Shown here: in pieces, positions 12,804 to 14,726 of the stretch | Layout of the letters: each line of letters opens with the position of its first letter | Numbering within the stretch: the stretch's first letter is position 1 | From: Bacteroidota bacterium | GTDB lineage: Bacteria > Bacteroidota > Bacteroidia > Bacteroidales > UBA10428 | Assembly: GCA_029268165.1 (NCBI GenBank) | Contig: JAJUGM010000031.1 | Location: 1-14,726 of the forward strand | DNA length: 14,726 nt | Direction of reading: 5' to 3' | Made by a program: the position numbers and the translations under genes | The notes under the pieces: generated by a model | What the model was told of the DNA's origin: nothing | What the model saw: only the letters and a program-made list of their open reading frames with translations | The model's database searches: none

Positions 12804-14225
12804 ATGAACACAAATACAATGACTGAAACATTGCCATACAAGGTTAAAGATATTACCCTTGCTGATTTTGGCAGAAAAGAGATAGAAATAGCCGAAAAGG
12901 AAATGCCCGGTCTGATGGCTATACGGAACAAATATGCAGGGCAGAAACCTTTGAGTGGGGCAAGGATCTCAGGTTCGCTCCACATGACCATACAAACTGC
13001 CGTGTTAATAGAAACCCTGAAAGCGCTTGGTGCAGATGTCAGATGGGCAAGCTGCAATATTTTTTCCACCCAGGACCATGCTGCAGCAGCTATTGCAAAA
13101 GCAGGAATTCCTGTATTTGCATGGAAAGGGGAAACACTTGAAGAATACTGGTGGTGTACCAATCAGGCATTAAGCTTTCCCGGAGGAAAAGGTCCAAACC
13201 TGATTGTTGATGACGGGGGCGATGCAACCCTGCTCATGCATCTTGGATATAAAGCTGAAAACGACCCTTCGGTATTAGATATAAAACCCTCTAACAAAGA
13301 AGAAGAGGTAATTTATGCACTATTAAAGAAATTGCTGCACGAGGAACCTGGCAAATGGCACCGGTTCATTAAAGACTGGAAGGGTGTTTCAGAGGAAACC
13401 ACCACAGGCGTGCACAGGCTTTATCAGATGATGGAGAAGGGAGAGCTGCTTGTGCCGGCTATCAACGTAAATGATTCAGTCACCAAATCAAAATTTGACA
13501 ATCTTTATGGATGCCGGGAATCGTTGGCCGATGGCATTAAAAGGGCTACTGATGTGATGATTGCCGGAAAAATAGTGGTAGTATTAGGCTATGGAGATGT
13601 TGGTAAAGGTTGTGCACGTTCAATGCGGGCCTATGGAGCAAGAGTGCTTGTTACCGAGATTGATCCCATCTGTGCTTTACAGGCAGCAATGGAAGGCTTT
13701 GAAGTTACTACTATGGAAGAAGCTGTTAAGGAAGGAAATATATTTGTCACAGCCACAGGCAATATTGACGTGGTCACCATTGAACACATGCAAAAGATGA
13801 AAGACCAGTCAATTGTTTGCAATATTGGCCATTTTGATAATGAAATACAGGTTGATAAATTAAATACATTTCCGGGCATTAAAAAAATTAACATCAAACC
13901 ACAGGTTGATAAATATGTCTTCCCCGACGGTCATGCCATCTTTTTACTTGCTGAAGGTAGGCTTGTAAACCTCGGATGCGCTACGGGCCATCCATCGTTT
14001 GTAATGAGCAATTCTTTTACCAATCAGGTATTGGCACAGATTGATCTTTGGACTAATAATTACAGTATTGATGTTTACAGACTGCCCAAGAAACTTGATG
14101 AAGAAGTAGCAAGGCTGCATCTGGAACAATTAGGTGTGAAACTCACCAAACTGACACAAAAACAGGCTGACTATATTGGAGTTCCTCCTGAAGGACCTTT
14201 TAAGTCTGATCATTATCGGTATTAG
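12804..14225 (+). CDS. ahcY: Adenosylhomocysteinase (S-adenosylhomocysteine hydrolase)
   Basis: This NAD-dependent enzyme splits S-adenosylhomocysteine into adenosine and homocysteine, relieving product inhibition of methyltransferases such as the TrmB encoded in this window. The 473-residue protein has G-S-L-H-M-T (57-62), V-D-D-G-G-D-A-T (135-142), E-E-T-T-T-G-V-H-R-L (197-206), V-N-D-S-V-T-K-S-K-F-D-N (222-233) with Lys228 and Asp232, C-R-E-S (237-240), the NAD-binding G-Y-G-D-V-G-K-G (262-269), and the C-terminal K-S-D-H-Y-R-Y tail that completes the partner's NAD site. A roughly 40-residue segment at 155-195 is the insertion typical of many bacterial and plant enzymes. The start could also be Met6 (ATG at 12819). 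It sits 14 bases after ribF, and its end overlaps the opposing gene by 4 bases. Confidence 0.97.
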   Translation: MNTNTMTETLPYKVKDITLADFGRKEIEIAEKEMPGLMAIRNKYAGQKPLSGARISGSLHMTIQTAVLIETLKALGADVRWASCNIFSTQDHAAAAIAKAGIPVFAWKGETLEEYWWCTNQALSFPGGKGPNLIVDDGGDATLLMHLGYKAENDPSVLDIKPSNKEEEVIYALLKKLLHEEPGKWHRFIKDWKGVSEETTTGVHRLYQMMEKGELLVPAINVNDSVTKSKFDNLYGCRESLADGIKRATDVMIAGKIVVVLGYGDVGKGCARSMRAYGARVLVTEIDPICALQAAMEGFEVTTMEEAVKEGNIFVTATGNIDVVTIEHMQKMKDQSIVCNIGHFDNEIQVDKLNTFPGIKKINIKPQVDKYVFPDGHAIFLLAEGRLVNLGCATGHPSFVMSNSFTNQVLAQIDLWTNNYSIDVYRLPKKLDEEVARLHLEQLGVKLTKLTQKQADYIGVPPEGPFKSDHYRY

Positions 14226-14683
14226 TTATTTATCTGCAAAATATTGCTTACCGGATAATAAGTAGTTTGGTATTTTTTTAACGGATATTTCGAAGGGCTT
14301 TTTTCGGTTGGCAGTCCATCAGCCTGCAGGTTATAATAACTGTGGCATTCAGGGCATTCAGCCAGAAGCGGGTTAGCTGAAATAATAACAGCAGTGCTTT
14401 TTTCAATATGATGAGGGCATGTCCGGTCGTATGCATAAAATTCTGATACATCGCGGTATATTATGATCCCGTTATTATCGTAACCTAATGAGAGTGAAGC
14501 AACCATCTGATTGGTAATGATAAACGAACTTGCCGGAGCTATAGCGTATTGGTTTAAATCAATAGTAACATTAACCGGAACATCCGGTACAGTCTCAGGA
14601 GGTTCTTTGACACACCCCGATAAATGGTATAAAAAGAATGAGATTAAAAGAAATTTTTTTGAATTTTTTTTTATACTTTTCAT
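14222..14683 (-). CDS. Rieske-like lipoprotein
   Basis: With the ATG at 14681-14683 the protein has 153 residues: a lysine-rich start, a hydrophobic stretch and the lipobox L-S-G-C, with Cys24 lipidated, so it should be anchored in the outer or inner membrane. The start at 14704 would put seven residues before this signal. The body contains A-Y-D-R-T-C-P-H (84-91) and, 19 residues after Cys89's histidine, E-C-P-E-C-H-S-Y-Y (109-117), then G-L-P and P-L-K-K-Y-Q-T-T. This resembles a Rieske [2Fe-2S] domain, but the second motif is C-x2-C-H instead of C-x-C-H, so the cluster ligands are uncertain; the fold may be kept without the cluster or with another metal. The redox partner and function are unknown. 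Its 3' end overlaps ahcY by 4 bases tail to tail, with no terminator seen. Confidence 0.7.
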   Translation of the reverse strand: MKSIKKNSKKFLLISFFLYHLSGCVKEPPETVPDVPVNVTIDLNQYAIAPASSFIITNQMVASLSLGYDNNGIIIYRDVSEFYAYDRTCPHHIEKSTAVIISANPLLAECPECHSYYNLQADGLPTEKSPSKYPLKKYQTTYYPVSNILQINN

Positions 14684-14726
14684 TTTATAAAATTCTAACT
14701 GCAATGGTAATGCATTTAATTTATAA

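Noticed and set aside
1..14726. CRISPR array, tRNA or rRNA gene, prophage or intact insertion sequence
   Set aside because: No regularly spaced repeats with unique spacers, no cloverleaf or rRNA segment and no transposase or integrase frame were found on reading both strands.

Overview
The window looks like a chromosomal segment of a Bacteroidota (Bacteroidetes) bacterium. It is AT-rich. It carries gldH, a lipoprotein gene known only from this phylum. The ProC, GlgB and RicT proteins are of the Bacteroidota type. Several genes are preceded by the phylum's characteristic -7 promoter box (TAnnTTTG), and Shine-Dalgarno sequences are weak or absent.

Layout. Bases 1-531 hold the 3' part of an RHS-repeat gene, cut off by the window edge and by a premature stop, with two small in-frame palindromic insertions. 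Bases 704-4630 (minus strand) hold a housekeeping cluster transcribed as holB, ricT, gldH, trmB and an alkyltransferase-like gene: clamp loading, an iron-sulfur regulatory protein, a gliding/secretion lipoprotein, tRNA m7G methylation and alkyl-damage recognition. From a shared divergent promoter region, pgk (glycolysis) reads the other way and ends in a clear intrinsic terminator. Then come proC (proline synthesis) and the pair cysE and cysK, which encode the two consecutive steps from serine to cysteine. A 508-base non-coding stretch full of inverted repeats separates cysK from the convergent glgB (glycogen branching). glgB and ribF (FMN/FAD synthesis) diverge from an 84-base promoter region. 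ribF is followed after 14 bases by ahcY (S-adenosylhomocysteine recycling), which meets a Rieske-like lipoprotein gene tail to tail with a 4-base overlap.

The protein-coding content is mostly ordinary core metabolism, and I see no defence system, CRISPR array, prophage, tRNA, rRNA or intact insertion sequence. The unusual material lies in small repeats: in-frame palindromes inside the RHS fragment; a 234-base element bounded by imperfect inverted repeats between pgk and proC; a fold-back segment in the cysK-glgB gap that could form a three-way junction with an alternative pairing; and two further strong palindromes in that same gap. These are the best candidates for something undescribed, but all rest on reading base pairing by eye.
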